DNA of 64,000 nt from an uncultured Winogradskyella sp. (GTDB lineage Bacteria > Bacteroidota > Bacteroidia > Flavobacteriales > Flavobacteriaceae), in assembly GCF_947498345.1 (NCBI RefSeq), contig NZ_CANMJY010000015.1, positions 28,499 through 92,498 of the forward strand, read 5' to 3'. The position numbers and the translations under genes were made by a program. The first letter of the stretch is position 1; every line of letters begins with the position of its first letter. The notes below the pieces were generated by a model, which saw only the letters and a list, made by a program, of their open reading frames with translations, was not told the DNA's origin and did not search any database. Below are positions 36,231 to 45,856 of this stretch, one piece after another.

Positions 36231-37458
36231 AAATCGTAATTGCGCTTCTTAGTTTTGGTAAAATATAAGTACTTTTAGGTGGCATTTTTAAGCCCTCATC
36301 TGCAATTTGCTTCATTTGTTTCACATTAGAAGGGCACATACCAAATCCAACCATAAATTTACCACTATCTACACTACTTTTAATAGTAATCATTTCGTGT
36401 TGTCCATTAACGTATTCTATGCGATCATCATTTCGTAAGTCATCTATACCTAATATGGGTTGGAGGATAGTTTTGTAGAGCAATTGTGCATCTAACTCAT
36501 CTAAAGCTGTTTTAAATTGGTAATTGGTTTTTCGTAAATATAAGGAGTAGAATTCACCATCTAAATACATGCTAAAGTGGTGAGGTTTAGAGGGATTGTA
36601 TGGCATCAGCCCTCTATTTTCTATGCGGTAATTTTCATCCAATTTTATTAGAAACTCTTCTTTAGTTAAGCCATTTAAATCTCTAATCAAACGATTAAAC
36701 TCATGAATTACCAAATCAGATTCAGGGATAAGGTATGACATAAAAAAATTATAAGATTCTTCACCATTATGGTTGAGGTTCTTTTCTTTTTCGTCTTTAT
36801 ATAAAAGATATGAAGATGAAGAGCGGTGATGGCCATCTGCTATATAGATGGTTTCCATTTGACCAAACTCTTTTTGAATAGTTGTAATGGTATCTTCATT
36901 ATCAATTTTCCAGAGATAATGAGTATCTCTATAGGTCATGGTAAATTCAAATTCGGCATATCCTTTTTGAGTTTCCTTTATGATTTCAGAAATTATAGTA
37001 TTATCAGGGTAGGTGAGTAATACAGGCTCTGCGTTAAATCCTACAGTTTTAAGATAGGTCTTAAATGTTTGTTCTCTTTTTGCCAGAGTGTCTTCGTGCT
37101 TTTTAATAACATCCTTCTCATAATCTTCTGCACTTGTCGTTGCTATAATACCATTAAATTCCTGACCATGTCTGTTTACAATTTTATAAACATAAAAGCT
37201 TGGTTTCTTGTCCTGTACAAAAACTCCATCTTCTTTAAACTCTAAATATCTGTTTTTTACCAGTTTGTAACGCTCTTTTCCTGTTACTTCCTGAGCATAT
37301 TTATAACCAGGATTTACAATATGAAGAAAGCTATATGGGTTATAATCCATACGCGACTCACGCTCGTCAACCGTATAGCTTTGGTATGGACGTGCAGCCA
37401 CTAGCCCAACAATGGCTCTCGTAGGCCTTACAGCTTTAAAAGGTTTTACTATAGCCAA
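36220..37458 (-). CDS. DUF1015 family protein
   Basis: A 412-residue cytoplasmic protein typical of DUF1015: MAIVKPFKAVRPTRAIVGLV, the VAARPYQSYTVDER segment, ITTIQKEFGQMETIYIADGHHRSSS with a conserved ADGHHR motif, and HRSSSSYLLYKDE. The C-terminal part contains LDAQLLYKTILQPILGIDDLR and GFGMCPSNVKQMKQIADEG. The ADGHHR motif and the conserved N-terminal ARPY segment define the family. The biochemical role is not settled in my knowledge. The gene starts 1 bp after the M23 peptidase gene stop (on the minus strand) and runs into the yggS-like gene. Confidence 0.88.
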   Translation of the reverse strand: MAIVKPFKAVRPTRAIVGLVAARPYQSYTVDERESRMDYNPYSFLHIVNPGYKYAQEVTGKERYKLVKNRYLEFKEDGVFVQDKKPSFYVYKIVNRHGQEFNGIIATTSAEDYEKDVIKKHEDTLAKREQTFKTYLKTVGFNAEPVLLTYPDNTIISEIIKETQKGYAEFEFTMTYRDTHYLWKIDNEDTITTIQKEFGQMETIYIADGHHRSSSSYLLYKDEKEKNLNHNGEESYNFFMSYLIPESDLVIHEFNRLIRDLNGLTKEEFLIKLDENYRIENRGLMPYNPSKPHHFSMYLDGEFYSLYLRKTNYQFKTALDELDAQLLYKTILQPILGIDDLRNDDRIEYVNGQHEMITIKSSVDSGKFMVGFGMCPSNVKQMKQIADEGLKMPPKSTYILPKLRSAITIYEY

Positions 37459-37459
37459 T

Positions 37460-38095
37460 TTAGTTTCTGTTTTTAGTTATAAATTTAGTGGGATTTAAAT
37501 AACCTGTAGTGTTCATTGAATAGCCGCTACCAATATCCAAACCTACTGAATCTCTTATTTCTAGATGAAGGTGAGCAAAATATGTTCCTTCACAATTTCC
37601 AATAGTTGCAATTTTATCTCCTTTACCAATAAAGTTATTTTGTTTTACGATAATGGAGTCACAATGAGCATATAGTGATTCATAAAGCATTCCATTATAT
37701 AAATGTACTATTCTAACCACATTTCCCCAACCGCCTTTATAATCTTTTGCTTCGCTAATATAACCATTAGCAATAGCATATATAGGATCGCCTAAATCCG
37801 AATTTCCACCACCAATTCCATTCCAGTCATCACCTAAGTGATTATTTTCTTGAAACTTCTGTGCGTTGTAATAGCCATTGGCATCTGGTCTCCCAACTGG
37901 AAAATCGAAACCATATGAAATATAAGATGAATCTTGTGAAATAAGTTTCTTATAATCTATAACTTGATTAGTCTTAACTTCTGAATTAGAGTTTACCTCG
38001 ATAGTAACACTATTATTTACGTCGCTTTTAGTATGATGTTTACAAGAAAATATACTAATCAAAACTAAAACAATAATATAATCTTTTCTAAACAA
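37460..38095 (-). CDS. M23 (LytM-type) zinc peptidase lipoprotein
   Basis: An extracytoplasmic lipoprotein with the M23 peptidase fold, expected to cut peptidoglycan cross-bridges. The metal site is complete: NHLGDDWNG (HxxxD), YAHCDS and AHLHLEIRD (HxH). A TTG at 38095 is preferred. It gives a compact lipoprotein leader, FRKDYIIVLVLISIFSC, and its overlap with the preceding gene is only 8 bp. The alternative ATG at 38140 overlaps that gene by 53 bp and adds a long basic segment before the hydrophobic core. The mature protein is about 190 residues. Its position after hbd and before DUF1015 gives no clear pathway link. Confidence 0.85.
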   Translation of the reverse strand: MFRKDYIIVLVLISIFSCKHHTKSDVNNSVTIEVNSNSEVKTNQVIDYKKLISQDSSYISYGFDFPVGRPDANGYYNAQKFQENNHLGDDWNGIGGGNSDLGDPIYAIANGYISEAKDYKGGWGNVVRIVHLYNGMLYESLYAHCDSIIVKQNNFIGKGDKIATIGNCEGTYFAHLHLEIRDSVGLDIGSGYSMNTTGYLNPTKFITKNRN

Positions 38096-38975
38096 ATTGC
38101 TTAGCAACTTTTTCAGCTTTTCTACTTTCAGAATAATCATAGAATCCCTCTCCAGATTTTACTCCCAATTTACCAGCTCTCACCATATTTACCAATAAAG
38201 GGCATGGTGCATATTTTGGGTTTTTAAATCCATCGTACATAACATTGAGAATAGACAAGCATACATCTAATCCGATAAAGTCAGCGAGTTGTAATGGTCC
38301 CATAGGATGTGCCATTCCTAATTTCATCACAGTATCTATTTCTTGCACACCTGCAACACCATTATAAAGTGTTTCTATAGACTCATTAAGCATTGGCATT
38401 AAAATACGATTAGCTACAAAACCAGGATAATCATTTACCTCTGTTGGTACTTTACCTAAAGTTTTAGATAACTCCATAATAGTTTTAGTGACTTCATCAC
38501 TAGTATTATATCCGCGAATAATTTCTACCAGCTTCATTATTGGTACAGGGTTCATAAAGTGCATTCCGATAACTTTTTCTGGTCGAGATGTTACTGCTGC
38601 AATTTGCGTAATAGAAATGGATGATGTATTTGTAGCCAAAATAGTATCCTTATCACAAACGTCATCTAGTTGCTTAAAAATATTTAGTTTTAAATTTATA
38701 TTTTCAGTTGCAGCTTCAACGACCAAGTCTGCATTTTTTACTCCAGATATTGTATTGGTAAATGTTTCAATGTTACCAAGAGTTTCAGACTTGTCTGCTT
38801 CAGTGATTTTTTCTTTAGCAACCATACGATCTAAATTCTTAGCAATGGTATCCATACCGCTTTTTAACGAGGTTTCGCTAATATCTATTAGTTTAACATT
38901 AAATCCAGATTGAGCAAAAGTGTGGGCAATTCCGTTTCCCATTGTTCCTGCTCCGATTACTGCTATATTTTTCAT
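38088..38975 (-). CDS. 3-hydroxybutyryl-CoA dehydrogenase
   Basis: An NAD-dependent dehydrogenase that oxidises 3-hydroxyacyl-CoA, or reduces acetoacetyl-CoA, in short-chain fatty-acid metabolism. The start at 38975 (MKNIAVIGAGTMGNGIAHTF) is preferred over an in-frame ATG 33 bp upstream, which would add MFSQEQKIKFL before the Rossmann fold. Features are the GAGTMG cofactor motif, VVEAATENINLKLNIF, NTSSISITQI, GMHFMNPVPIMKLVEII and PGFVANRILMP. The C-terminus reads GLDVCLSILNVMYDGF and GVKSGEGFYDYS. About 295 residues is normal for the single-domain form. The exact chain-length preference is not readable. Confidence 0.93.
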   Translation of the reverse strand: MKNIAVIGAGTMGNGIAHTFAQSGFNVKLIDISETSLKSGMDTIAKNLDRMVAKEKITEADKSETLGNIETFTNTISGVKNADLVVEAATENINLKLNIFKQLDDVCDKDTILATNTSSISITQIAAVTSRPEKVIGMHFMNPVPIMKLVEIIRGYNTSDEVTKTIMELSKTLGKVPTEVNDYPGFVANRILMPMLNESIETLYNGVAGVQEIDTVMKLGMAHPMGPLQLADFIGLDVCLSILNVMYDGFKNPKYAPCPLLVNMVRAGKLGVKSGEGFYDYSESRKAEKVAKQFV

Positions 38976-39067
38976 CAAAAATTTTATTTTTTGCTCTTGC
39001 GAAAACAAGAGTTTGTTAATTTATATTTTTAGTAGGATTCAAAAGATTTCCACGGAAGTGGAAAAGT

Positions 39068-40027
39068 TTAAAATTGATTAATAATCATTGTTGCTACGCG
39101 TAATGCCTCTGTACCATCATGCAAAGTAACAATAGGTTTTGTGTTACTGTTAATAGCTTCTGCAAAGGTTTCTAATTCATCTAAAATAGCGTTGTTATTT
39201 TCAATTTCAGGATTATCAAAATAGATTTGTTTTTTTACGCCTTCAGCATTCTGTAGAATCATATCAAAATCACCAGGATTTTCTGGTGCATCTTTCATTT
39301 TTACTACTTCACATTTCTTTTCTAAAAAATCTACTGAGATATAGGCATCTTTTTGAAAGAAACGGGTTTTACGCATGTTTTTCAATGAGATACGACTTGC
39401 TGTTAAATTAGCAACACATCCGTTTTTAAATTCGATTCGCGCATTGGCAATATCTGGAGTTTCACTAACTACCGAAACTCCGCTAGCTGAGATATGCTTA
39501 ACAGGCGACTTTACAACACTAAGGATAATATCTATGTCATGAATCATTAAATCTAAAACTACTGGCACATCTGTACCTCGAGGATTAAATTCTGCTAAGC
39601 GATGCGTTTCAATAAACATTGGGTTTTCAATCTTATCCTTAACTCCAATAAATGCCGGATTAAAACGCTCAACGTGTCCAACCTGGCCTTTTACGCCATG
39701 TTCGGCTACAAGAGTTCTTATAGTTTCTGCTTCTTCAACAGTATTAGTAATAGGTTTTTCTATAAAAATATGCTTTCCTTTTTTAATGGCTTTTTTGGCA
39801 CAATCATAATGTGAAAGGGTAGGGGTTACAATATCAACAACATCAACAGCATCTATTAAAGCATCAATAGAATCGTAATATGTATAGCCAAATTCTTCAA
39901 CGACGCGTTTTGCATTTTCTGGATCAGCGTCGTAAAAGCCAACAAGCTCATATTTGGCAGATTGATTGAGTAATCTAAGATGAATTTTACCGAGGTGACC
40001 AGCACCAAGAACACCAGCTTTTAGCAT
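39068..40027 (-). CDS. Gfo/Idh/MocA family oxidoreductase
   Basis: A 319-residue NAD(P)-dependent oxidoreductase of the glucose-fructose oxidoreductase type. The N-terminal Rossmann fold begins LKAGVLGAGHLGKIHLRLL. The catalytic EKPIT motif appears as HIFIEKPITNTVEEAE near residue 95. A second domain with RLAEFNPRGTDVPVVLDLMIHDIDIIL follows, in which MIHDIDI is the characteristic segment. It is cytoplasmic. The substrate, a sugar or cyclitol in this family, is unknown. The gene stands 92 bp upstream of the hbd gene on the same strand. No sugar-metabolism genes flank it. Confidence 0.9.
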   Translation of the reverse strand: MLKAGVLGAGHLGKIHLRLLNQSAKYELVGFYDADPENAKRVVEEFGYTYYDSIDALIDAVDVVDIVTPTLSHYDCAKKAIKKGKHIFIEKPITNTVEEAETIRTLVAEHGVKGQVGHVERFNPAFIGVKDKIENPMFIETHRLAEFNPRGTDVPVVLDLMIHDIDIILSVVKSPVKHISASGVSVVSETPDIANARIEFKNGCVANLTASRISLKNMRKTRFFQKDAYISVDFLEKKCEVVKMKDAPENPGDFDMILQNAEGVKKQIYFDNPEIENNNAILDELETFAEAINSNTKPIVTLHDGTEALRVATMIINQF

Positions 40028-40170
40028 ATTTTTCTGTTTTTAACAAAAATAGGCGTTTTGATTCAAAAATTTGAAAAAGACATTATAAAATACTGAGAAA
40101 TCAATAAACAAAATTTGAGATTGGAATTTGCTTTTCTTTGCGTTAATTTAGCATGAAACTAAACTAAGAT

Positions 40171-40812
40171 TTGAAAGATACTTTTAAGCATCAAGGTATG
40201 CGTCAGCAACTAGTTGACACTCTGGTAAAAAAGGGAATTAAAGATGAGGCTGTTCTAAAAGCCATAGGTAAAATTCCCAGGCATCTTTTTATGGATTCAG
40301 GATTTATAGACCATGCATATGTAGATAAAGCTTTTCCTATTGCAGCAGATCAAACTATTTCTCAGCCATACACTGTAGCTTTTCAATCAGAATTATTACA
40401 AATAAAGCCTCAGGATAAAGTCCTTGAAATAGGAACAGGGAGTGGTTATCAATGTGCTATTTTAATTGAGCTTGGAGCCAAAGTATATAGCATAGAACGT
40501 CAACAAGAGTTATTTAAAAAAACATCAAAATTTTTACCAAAAATAGGTTACAGAGCTAAGAAACTTATCTTTGGGGACGGTTATAAAGGTTTGCCTGAAG
40601 AAGCTCCTTTTGACAGCATTATTGTTACAGCAGGAGCACCATTTGTGCCTAATCCACTTTTAAGTCAATTAAAAGTAGGTGGGAGATTAGTTATTCCTGT
40701 AGGAGATGACATTCAGGTTATGACTTTATTTATAAGGAAAGGGCCTAAAGAATTTGAAAAACACGAGTTTGGCGAATTTCGATTTGTGCCTTTGCTTGAG
40801 GATAAAAACTAA
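40171..40812 (+). CDS. pcm: Protein-L-isoaspartate O-methyltransferase
   Basis: This enzyme methylates isoaspartyl residues in aged proteins so that they can revert to aspartate. The 213-residue protein starts at a TTG (40171) because the ATG at 40153 runs into a stop and the family opening, KDTFKHQGMRQQLVDTL, is in frame from here. An alternative ATG at 40198 would remove part of that conserved segment. Diagnostic motifs are IPRHLFMDSGF, AFPIAADQTISQPYTVA, VLEIGTGSGYQCAIL and IIVTAGAPFVPNPLL. Its stop overlaps the stop of the convergent peptidase gene by 4 bp. Confidence 0.94.
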   Translation: MKDTFKHQGMRQQLVDTLVKKGIKDEAVLKAIGKIPRHLFMDSGFIDHAYVDKAFPIAADQTISQPYTVAFQSELLQIKPQDKVLEIGTGSGYQCAILIELGAKVYSIERQQELFKKTSKFLPKIGYRAKKLIFGDGYKGLPEEAPFDSIIVTAGAPFVPNPLLSQLKVGGRLVIPVGDDIQVMTLFIRKGPKEFEKHEFGEFRFVPLLEDKN

Positions 40813-42653
40813 TTCGTTAACTTCTTATAAGCTTCTTCACCACCAACAACAGGAAGCATTAACTGTGTTTTATCCAACTCTATAGTAAGCTGTGTGCCAG
40901 CTTTTGGATGAATAGTATATTCTTGATCACTTGAAAATATCATCAATCCAATTTGTTGACCAGTCTTAATGATTTGATCATCTGGTTGTAACTCAAAACT
41001 TATAGTATACGAACGTCCAGGGACCAAATCTTCTTCATTAGTCAGTGATTTATAGTTCTTAGGGTCTGCCCAACCTCTTGTAATAATATTATCTGTGATT
41101 TTTACATCACTACCTTCTTGCCATGGAAGTGATACCAACCAAACCGAAAGATTAGCTGCTTTCTTATTACTTGATAAAGTAATACTCATTTTTGGAATAC
41201 CCGAAATATGAAGCTCACCTTTTAATTTTGGTGTTACATACAACAATCTGTTTTTTGAGCTTTCAGCTTTAGCTAAATCCTTACCAGAAAAAGATACATC
41301 ATCGATTAAGGTTTCATTAGTTTTATCACCTTTACCTAGGGTTAGTCCACCTTTATCTGTCCCACCCGAACCTAGATGTAAAATAACATCTTGTGCATCT
41401 GGATTTGGGTAGTCTAAATATGCTGTAGGTTGTTGCCTATCGTCATTTTCTCTTACGATATATGCTTTATTTTTTTCTTTATCGACACCATTGTCAATAC
41501 CATGCAAATATTTAGTAAACCACTTATTCATCATAGAAGTTGGTGGTGGTCCACCATGGCCATTTTGATGATAGTATATTTGGTGTGGGAGTCCTTGTTC
41601 TTTAGCAGCTTTATAAATACGGTAACTGTGCTCTGGCATAACATTCCAATCATTAAAACCATGAGACATTAATAATGCAGCTTTCATATTATCCATTTGA
41701 TTGAGATAATCACGACCTGCCCACCAATCATTGTAGTCACCAGTTTGCCTATCCATATTATTCATCATCTCCGTATCTCTTACCACTTTATTGTTATGCA
41801 CACGTTTATCTTCATCTCCACTGTGTACAAAATCGTAAAGTACGTCAATATCTTCACCTAAATAACCACCAGGTGAACGTACTAAACCATTAGAACGGTA
41901 ATAATGATAGTATGACGTATTTGGTGCAATTGGTATAATGACTTCTAAACCTTCAACACCTGTTGTAGCTGCTGCTAATGGTAAAGTTCCATTATAAGAG
42001 GTACCTGTCATACCTACTTTACCTGTAGACCAATATGCTTTTACTTCTTCGTTGCCCTTACGTTCGGTATAACCTTTTGCTCTGCCACATAACCAATCAA
42101 TAACTGCTTTTGGTGCCAAGGACTCATTTTTTCCACCTATGGTTGGTGCCCCATCTGAAAACCCTGTTCCAGGTGATGAAGAATGCACAACAATATAACC
42201 TCTAGGTACCCATTTCTTTAAATGCGAATATGAAATCATTGGCCGTTGTGCAGCACGACGTTTTACTTCTGGATGTACACGTTCTTTAGATTTACCACCA
42301 AGCTCGCGTTTAACGTCCCACATAATCCCTGGTGCATCTCCTGCTACTCCTGCAAAGTAAGGACTAGTCACATAGATAACAGGTAGTTTTAAGTCTTGCG
42401 TTTCTGTTTGCTCGGGTCTGGTTACTGAGACATGCATACGGTCTAGCTCACCGTCACCATCAGTATCAAATTCGGTTTCTACCCATAAATCGTGATGTAT
42501 CCATTTTTTTACATCATTAAAGCCTTCTACGATTTGTGCTTCTCCATCTTTAAAAACAGGTGTTGCTTTTTCTATGCTGTTTTGCGCATAACTAAGAATT
42601 GAAAATACTAATGCTAATGTTAAAATTGAATTTGACTTGAATGAAATTGACAT
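40809..42653 (-). CDS. Secreted Xaa-Pro dipeptidyl-peptidase/CocE-type hydrolase
   Basis: A ~614-residue exported serine hydrolase of the S15/CocE alpha/beta type. The start at 42653 gives a standard signal peptide (MSISFKSNSILTLALVFSILSYAQ). An in-frame ATG 48 bp further upstream would prepend 16 basic residues and is unlikely. The nucleophile is Ser in VGMTGTSYNGTLP. IIPIAPNTSYY is seen in the cap region, and SHGFNDWNVM and HQNGHGGPP are likely to carry the Asp and His. The C-terminal galactose-binding-like domain contains GGLTLGKGDKTNE and LSVWLVSLPW. Likely role: release of dipeptides from extracellular peptides. It lies 57 bp downstream of the NTF2-like gene, within a minus-strand run that also includes the DUF5686 gene. 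Confidence 0.9.
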   Translation of the reverse strand: MSISFKSNSILTLALVFSILSYAQNSIEKATPVFKDGEAQIVEGFNDVKKWIHHDLWVETEFDTDGDGELDRMHVSVTRPEQTETQDLKLPVIYVTSPYFAGVAGDAPGIMWDVKRELGGKSKERVHPEVKRRAAQRPMISYSHLKKWVPRGYIVVHSSSPGTGFSDGAPTIGGKNESLAPKAVIDWLCGRAKGYTERKGNEEVKAYWSTGKVGMTGTSYNGTLPLAAATTGVEGLEVIIPIAPNTSYYHYYRSNGLVRSPGGYLGEDIDVLYDFVHSGDEDKRVHNNKVVRDTEMMNNMDRQTGDYNDWWAGRDYLNQMDNMKAALLMSHGFNDWNVMPEHSYRIYKAAKEQGLPHQIYYHQNGHGGPPPTSMMNKWFTKYLHGIDNGVDKEKNKAYIVRENDDRQQPTAYLDYPNPDAQDVILHLGSGGTDKGGLTLGKGDKTNETLIDDVSFSGKDLAKAESSKNRLLYVTPKLKGELHISGIPKMSITLSSNKKAANLSVWLVSLPWQEGSDVKITDNIITRGWADPKNYKSLTNEEDLVPGRSYTISFELQPDDQIIKTGQQIGLMIFSSDQEYTIHPKAGTQLTIELDKTQLMLPVVGGEEAYKKLTN

Positions 42654-42709
42654 GTGATGTTTTTTATAAAAGTAAAAGCCTATAGTATCTCTAGGCTTCA
42701 ATATGAGTT

Positions 42710-43228
42710 TTAATTTTTTGGTAAATATTCTTTTGGAATAGGGTTGTCTTTAGATTCCTGCATCCAATAAATATTGATAACCCACCAACGTTTGCCATCA
42801 TTCATCAATTGAATACTATTAATACCACGCATAAAAGGTTCCTTGTCATCTTTATTTTTAAAGGATTCATAGGTACTAAAGACTTGGGTAATATTACCAA
42901 AGGTTTGGGTTTTTCTATTAATTTCTACCTCATGAAAACCATTTTCGTATAACCATTTCCCTGAAGATTTGATATAGTCATCAGGTGTCATATAACGCGC
43001 TATATGTTTACCTTCTTTAGTTTTACCTGTTGGAATTAACTTAGCATTCTCATGAAATAGATATCTAAATAATTCCCAATTGCGCTCTACACCAGCATCA
43101 CCTGAAATGACTGAATATAAAGTTTCTAGAGTGCTATCTAATGTGGCGACTTGTTTAGAATAGTCTTTGGTTGCTTGAGCATTAATAGTTAAGCTTGCCA
43201 GAAGTAGGATATAAAATAGTTTTTTCAT
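42710..43228 (-). CDS. Secreted NTF2/SnoaL-like protein
   Basis: A 172-residue protein with signal peptide MKKLFYILLLASLTINAQA. The mature part fits an NTF2-like cone fold: VATLDSTLETLYSVISGDAG, RNWELFRYLFHENAKLIP, THGE-like MTPDDYIKSSGKWLYEN, FHEVEINRKTQTFGNITQVFSTYES and GINSIQLMNDGKRWWVINIYW. Such proteins can bind small ligands or be enzymes, but no catalytic pair is identified. It is between the DUF5686 gene and the peptidase gene with a 9-bp gap upstream, suggesting shared transcription. Relatives are usually annotated as hypothetical. Confidence 0.85.
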   Translation of the reverse strand: MKKLFYILLLASLTINAQATKDYSKQVATLDSTLETLYSVISGDAGVERNWELFRYLFHENAKLIPTGKTKEGKHIARYMTPDDYIKSSGKWLYENGFHEVEINRKTQTFGNITQVFSTYESFKNKDDKEPFMRGINSIQLMNDGKRWWVINIYWMQESKDNPIPKEYLPKN

Positions 43229-43237
43229 TCTATAAAG

Positions 43238-45697
43238 TTAAAAGAATTTCACTCCAAACAAAATGGCATCACTTTGAAATCCACTTTGATACGATCTTAC
43301 ATAATCGACTCTTAAGAAGCGCCATTTTCCCCAACCGATATTATCAACACCTATAGTGTACTCCTGATATGGTTTAAAGTCTGGTGTAGACAATAAATGT
43401 GCACCTACAACTAAATTAAAATTGAGTTTATTTAATAAAGGAACTTTACCTAAAAGGAAACCGTTAAAATCGTGCTCAGTATGTGCTTCTAAGTAGGCAT
43501 CATTAGTGCTACCAGCGTAATAAGGTAAGTTATTAAATACATTAGTGTAGTTACCTTGAGTACTTACATGCGTTTGGTTACCATTAAAATGTTGATAATC
43601 CATAAAAGCAATATCATCGGCATCAAAGAATTTACCAGCTCTAAGATTATATCTAAAACGCCCTTTGTCCGCAATATTAAAAGATTGATATAATCGTGCT
43701 TTGACCTGGTCATAATCATAATCGCTATTGGTAGCTCCAAAGCCTTTTTCATAACTTAAAACAAGTGTTGGATAAGCATCTGATCCAATATTAAATTTAC
43801 TATCTGGATAACTTAAATATTTTTGTCCAAAATTAATTCGTGCTGTAACATTAGCCTTTAAAATGTTATGGGTTTCAAAAGGTGCTACTCTGTAAGCTGT
43901 TTCATCTAAGGGGTTATTACTCGTATAAATGTCATCATCTTCATTAATAAAAACTTGATCAGTAGTATTGAATAAAGCTTTTCGTCTTTCATAACTAAGT
44001 TGACCAAATAATCTGAGTCCGTTAAATAATTCTTCAGAATAATTAAGTTGCAAATAGCTTTTATCATATAGCTTCATATAGTTGTCCTCAAAAAATAAGG
44101 TGCTTATGGAGTTGATAAATGGTGTAATAGGGTTAGCAGAATTAAATTGTTCTGCACTTACACCTCCTGAAAGTCTTAAAATTCTACGGTTGGTATTATT
44201 AAATTTATAGGTTAACGACCCTGTAGCTCTTAGGCGTTCATCAGAAAAGCCATATTGTATACTGGCATTAGCCCTGAAGAAACGTTTAAAGTCATCATAA
44301 TTTTTAGTAAAGAAAAAGTCAGTTTTTGCAGTATAACCTTGAACGGTATTAAATTGAATACCTCCAATAGGAATATTATATCCTAATCGAAAATTTTTAT
44401 GCGAGTTTTGATAGGTGTAACCCAAGATATCACTTAGTTTAAATTTATTGTTCTTACGATCTATTGAATCTAAATAGGGCTTTGATTCCTTAACTAATTG
44501 AATACTATCCTTCTTTATATAATCTGTACTTTCTTCTGCTGTAAGCGGAACAGGTCTTATAGTGTTCCAGAATAAAGTGTCTTTTTTATTGGCTTCATTT
44601 TCAAATGCTACGACTTCTGGGCCAAAATCTTTTTTTGTCAATGGAACATTAAACTTATAATTACTATACACAGCTGTAAAGCGTCCATCACCTTTAAAAC
44701 CTAAGAATTTATAGCTAAAATCGAGACTTTGAGAAATTAAAGCCCAGAAATTATTGTCCTCAGAATATGAAAATGTTTGTTTTATGGATAATAGATCTGC
44801 AGCAGGAATACGTGCTTGTACACCTGTAATATCGAGCTCAACAGCATAGAGTGTCCATTGGTCTTCAATAATGTAGATACTACCTGAAAATACAGGGTCA
44901 TTTTCACGCTTTGGTATTACATTAACTTTATTAATTAGGTTACCGCGTTCGTCATAAAATATGCCTTCTAATTTGTAGCGATAATATCCAAAAGCATTAT
45001 TGGCAATTGGTGAAATAATTTCATTACCAAATTCGATAGTATTGTTATAGAAGTTAAAGTCTACATCACTGGCATTATTAAAACTAAAACCGTTACTATC
45101 TCCACTTACTTTTGAAGCGGTTATATTTTCTTTGAGTTTGTTTGGATATAGAAACTGTAATTTAGAGATCGTTTCAGATAAGTAAATAATTCCTGTACGT
45201 GTAGAATCTAAACCATCAATTTCTATCTCCTGACCCATAAATTTTTCTGGAGCATCTTTAATTCTAATTAAGCCTCGGGAATAGAAGTCGGCTTTAAAGG
45301 AGTTTATCTTTTCAAGATTTTCTTTTCGCTGGGCTATAGCTTGTCTTATAATTGCATTTGCAGGATTTTCTTCAGTATCTAACACCACTTCATTAAGTGT
45401 AACGGATTCTTCCTCTAAAGCGATATCTATGTTATATGGAAACTTATCTATGGTTACCTTTTTCTTAATAGTTTTGTAACCTATAAAAGTATACACTATA
45501 GTGTATGTTTTAGGTTCTGTGACATTGAGCTCATAATAACCGTCGTCATTGCTTGTGGTACCTTTATAGGTGTTTTCGACTAAGATGTTAACGAACGGTA
45601 ATGCTTCTCCTTTAGCATCTGTAACTGTACCTGTAACTTGTGCTGTGGCTATAGAGCTAAAAGTAATAAAGAAAAAGATGAGTAATTGTCTGTTCAT
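43238..45697 (-). CDS. DUF5686 outer-membrane protein with CarboxypepD_reg-like domain
   Basis: An 819-residue exported protein. After the signal peptide (MNRQLLIFFFITFSSIATAQ) there is a carboxypeptidase-regulatory-like beta sandwich (residues about 20-110: VTGTVTDAKGEALPFVNILVENTYKG). DUF5686 follows: VTLNEVVLDTEENPANAIIRQA, FKADFYSRGLIRIKDAPEKF, GSIYIIEDQWTLYAVELDI. The second half (from about residue 430) has many alternating aromatic beta strands (KTDFFFTKNYDDFKRFF, SIQYGFSDERLRATG) ending in FGVKFF, consistent with an outer-membrane beta barrel. No TonB box or plug domain is seen. Function is unknown; relatives are common in Bacteroidota. Confidence 0.9.
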   Translation of the reverse strand: MNRQLLIFFFITFSSIATAQVTGTVTDAKGEALPFVNILVENTYKGTTSNDDGYYELNVTEPKTYTIVYTFIGYKTIKKKVTIDKFPYNIDIALEEESVTLNEVVLDTEENPANAIIRQAIAQRKENLEKINSFKADFYSRGLIRIKDAPEKFMGQEIEIDGLDSTRTGIIYLSETISKLQFLYPNKLKENITASKVSGDSNGFSFNNASDVDFNFYNNTIEFGNEIISPIANNAFGYYRYKLEGIFYDERGNLINKVNVIPKRENDPVFSGSIYIIEDQWTLYAVELDITGVQARIPAADLLSIKQTFSYSEDNNFWALISQSLDFSYKFLGFKGDGRFTAVYSNYKFNVPLTKKDFGPEVVAFENEANKKDTLFWNTIRPVPLTAEESTDYIKKDSIQLVKESKPYLDSIDRKNNKFKLSDILGYTYQNSHKNFRLGYNIPIGGIQFNTVQGYTAKTDFFFTKNYDDFKRFFRANASIQYGFSDERLRATGSLTYKFNNTNRRILRLSGGVSAEQFNSANPITPFINSISTLFFEDNYMKLYDKSYLQLNYSEELFNGLRLFGQLSYERRKALFNTTDQVFINEDDDIYTSNNPLDETAYRVAPFETHNILKANVTARINFGQKYLSYPDSKFNIGSDAYPTLVLSYEKGFGATNSDYDYDQVKARLYQSFNIADKGRFRYNLRAGKFFDADDIAFMDYQHFNGNQTHVSTQGNYTNVFNNLPYYAGSTNDAYLEAHTEHDFNGFLLGKVPLLNKLNFNLVVGAHLLSTPDFKPYQEYTIGVDNIGWGKWRFLRVDYVRSYQSGFQSDAILFGVKFF

Positions 45698-45856
45698 AGT
45701 GTTTGATTGCTGGTTTATGTTTTTAGTATGAATTTTACTTTTAGAGCAAATTTCATGCCTTTATTTTTATAGACGTAATTTTTCTATGAATAGTTGCCTA
45801 TAAAATTTCAAACATATATGAAAAAAAAGATGAGTGGCGTTAGAGGAATCTTAAAC

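Noticed and set aside
38488..38913. 141-codon open frame opposite the 3-hydroxybutyryl-CoA dehydrogenase gene
   Set aside because: Shadow of a conserved enzyme gene.
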